Assembly: GCA_018500045.2 (NCBI GenBank)
Contig: JAHBAQ020000101.1
Span: forward strand, 1-5,746
Source: Candidatus Shapirobacteria bacterium
GTDB lineage: Bacteria > Patescibacteriota > Microgenomatia > UBA12405
Reading direction: 5' to 3'
Length of the DNA stretch: 5,746 nt
Shown in pieces: positions 4,996-5,746 of this stretch. The stretch's first letter is position 1. Every line of letters begins with the position of its first letter. The notes beneath the pieces were generated by a model. The model did no database searches and had not been told where the DNA came from. It saw nothing but the letters and a program-made list of their open reading frames with translations. Made by a program: the position numbers and the translations under genes.

Positions 4996-5746
4996 TTAAT
5001 TTTTCTTTCTTAAAAAGGCGGGGATGTCGAACTCGTCGACAATATCAATACCTGCAGGGATGTCTTTATCACCTAAGTATTTTTTTATTTCTTGATTATC
5101 AACAGGGATTGTTTCGATGACTTCTTTTGGCGGAGTTTGAGGTAATGGGTTAGAAGTGACAGGAGGAGTTAAAATGGGTTTTTTGAATGACTGATAGAAA
5201 TGGGTCTTGGTGCTATCAAAACCAGTGGCGATAACAGAGATTTTGATTTTACCTTTTAATTCAGGGTCAATAGTGGCACCAAAAATTATATTAGCGTCAG
5301 GAGCAGTTCGTTGAGTAATAGTTCGGGCGGCCTCTTCGATTTCGGCCATAGTTAAATCCGGTCCACCGGTAATATTAATTAGAACTCCCCTGGCCCCTTC
5401 AATATCAGCTTCAACTAGTGGTGATTGAATAGCGGCTTCAACAGCTAATTGAGAGCGATTGTCGCCTTCGGCTTCGCCAACACCCATCAGAGCCGAACCA
5501 GCATTACTCATAACGGCCTTAATATCGGCAAAATCAAGATTGATAAGCCCGGGAACAGTAATCAAGTCAGCAATAGCTTTGGTACCTTTATTAAGAACTG
5601 AGTCAGCAATCTTAAAGGCTTCAAGTAAAGTGGCTTTGTTGTTGACCACCTCCATAACTTTTTGGTTAGGAATAACAATAAGAGTGTCAACGTTGTTGCG
5701 TAACTGAGAAATCCCCTCTTCGGCATTGGTCATACGGCGGGTACCC
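4996..5746 (-). CDS. ftsZ: Cell division protein FtsZ, N-terminus cut by window edge
   Basis: FtsZ is the tubulin-like GTPase that forms the division ring. The 249 visible residues begin inside the GTPase domain at GTRRMTNAEEGI (compare KKRMAFAEQGI in E. coli). The T7 synergy loop is GLINLDFADIKAVM with the NxDxxD residues that complete the GTPase site of the neighbouring subunit. The C-terminal domain follows (GARGVLINITGGPDL, ISVIATGF). A short proline-rich linker of about 55-60 residues leads to the C-terminal conserved peptide DEFDIPAFLRKK, which in the family binds FtsA or SepF-type membrane anchors. The GTP-binding signature GGGTGTG lies beyond the window. The reading frame stays open through 5745, so the Met at 5733 is internal, not the start. 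The gene ends 5 bases from the convergent hypothetical gene. Confidence 0.97.
   Translation of the reverse strand, partial: GTRRMTNAEEGISQLRNNVDTLIVIPNQKVMEVVNNKATLLEAFKIADSVLNKGTKAIADLITVPGLINLDFADIKAVMSNAGSALMGVGEAEGDNRSQLAVEAAIQSPLVEADIEGARGVLINITGGPDLTMAEIEEAARTITQRTAPDANIIFGATIDPELKGKIKISVIATGFDSTKTHFYQSFKKPILTPPVTSNPLPQTPPKEVIETIPVDNQEIKKYLGDKDIPAGIDIVDEFDIPAFLRKKN

Noticed and set aside
1..5746. tRNA genes, CRISPR arrays, insertion sequences or recoded UGA
   Set aside because: No cloverleaf, regularly spaced repeats, transposase or terminal repeats were seen, and all core genes read through with standard stops (TAG, TAA).

Overview
The window is AT-rich, densely packed bacterial chromosome in the standard genetic code: no in-frame UGA recoding is needed anywhere. 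It holds the core genes ftsZ, ileS and rodA, with two small unrecognised genes between ftsZ and ileS. The compact genes, AT-rich codons, a eukaryote-like (type 2) isoleucyl-tRNA synthetase, a trimmed RodA and the absence of Shine-Dalgarno sequences suggest a small-genome lineage such as Candidate Phyla Radiation/Patescibacteria (perhaps Microgenomates-like). That placement is an inference, not a proof.

Layout, left to right. Positions 1-988 (minus) carry rodA, the SEDS peptidoglycan glycosyltransferase, cut at its C-terminus by the window edge. Positions 998-3802 (minus) carry ileS, complete at 934 residues, 9 bases upstream of rodA. Positions 3803-3929 are an ileS leader region on the minus strand. 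It holds a -10 box, a 12-codon micro-ORF (MNFLNSELIIIK) with three consecutive Ile codons, a strong two-part hairpin and a Rho-independent terminator just before the ileS start. Positions 3930-4499 (minus) and 4586-4990 (plus) are two divergent hypothetical genes with overlapping promoter regions and an inverted repeat. Positions 4996-5746 (minus) are the C-terminal two thirds of ftsZ, cut at the right edge and ending in the conserved C-terminal peptide.

Two signals stand out. First, the ileS leader looks like an attenuator that senses isoleucine or charged tRNA-Ile, although the competing RNA fold is weak and there may also be a promoter downstream of the terminator. Second, all five start codons visible in the window (rodA, ileS, the micro-ORF and both hypotheticals) have a TANAAT hexamer 5-10 bases upstream and no Shine-Dalgarno sequence. 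This is the arrangement expected for leaderless or almost leaderless mRNAs. In two cases the stop codon of the upstream gene lies inside the next gene's -10 box.

Functionally, rodA and ftsZ belong to cell elongation and division, and ileS to translation. The two hypothetical genes have no assignable function.
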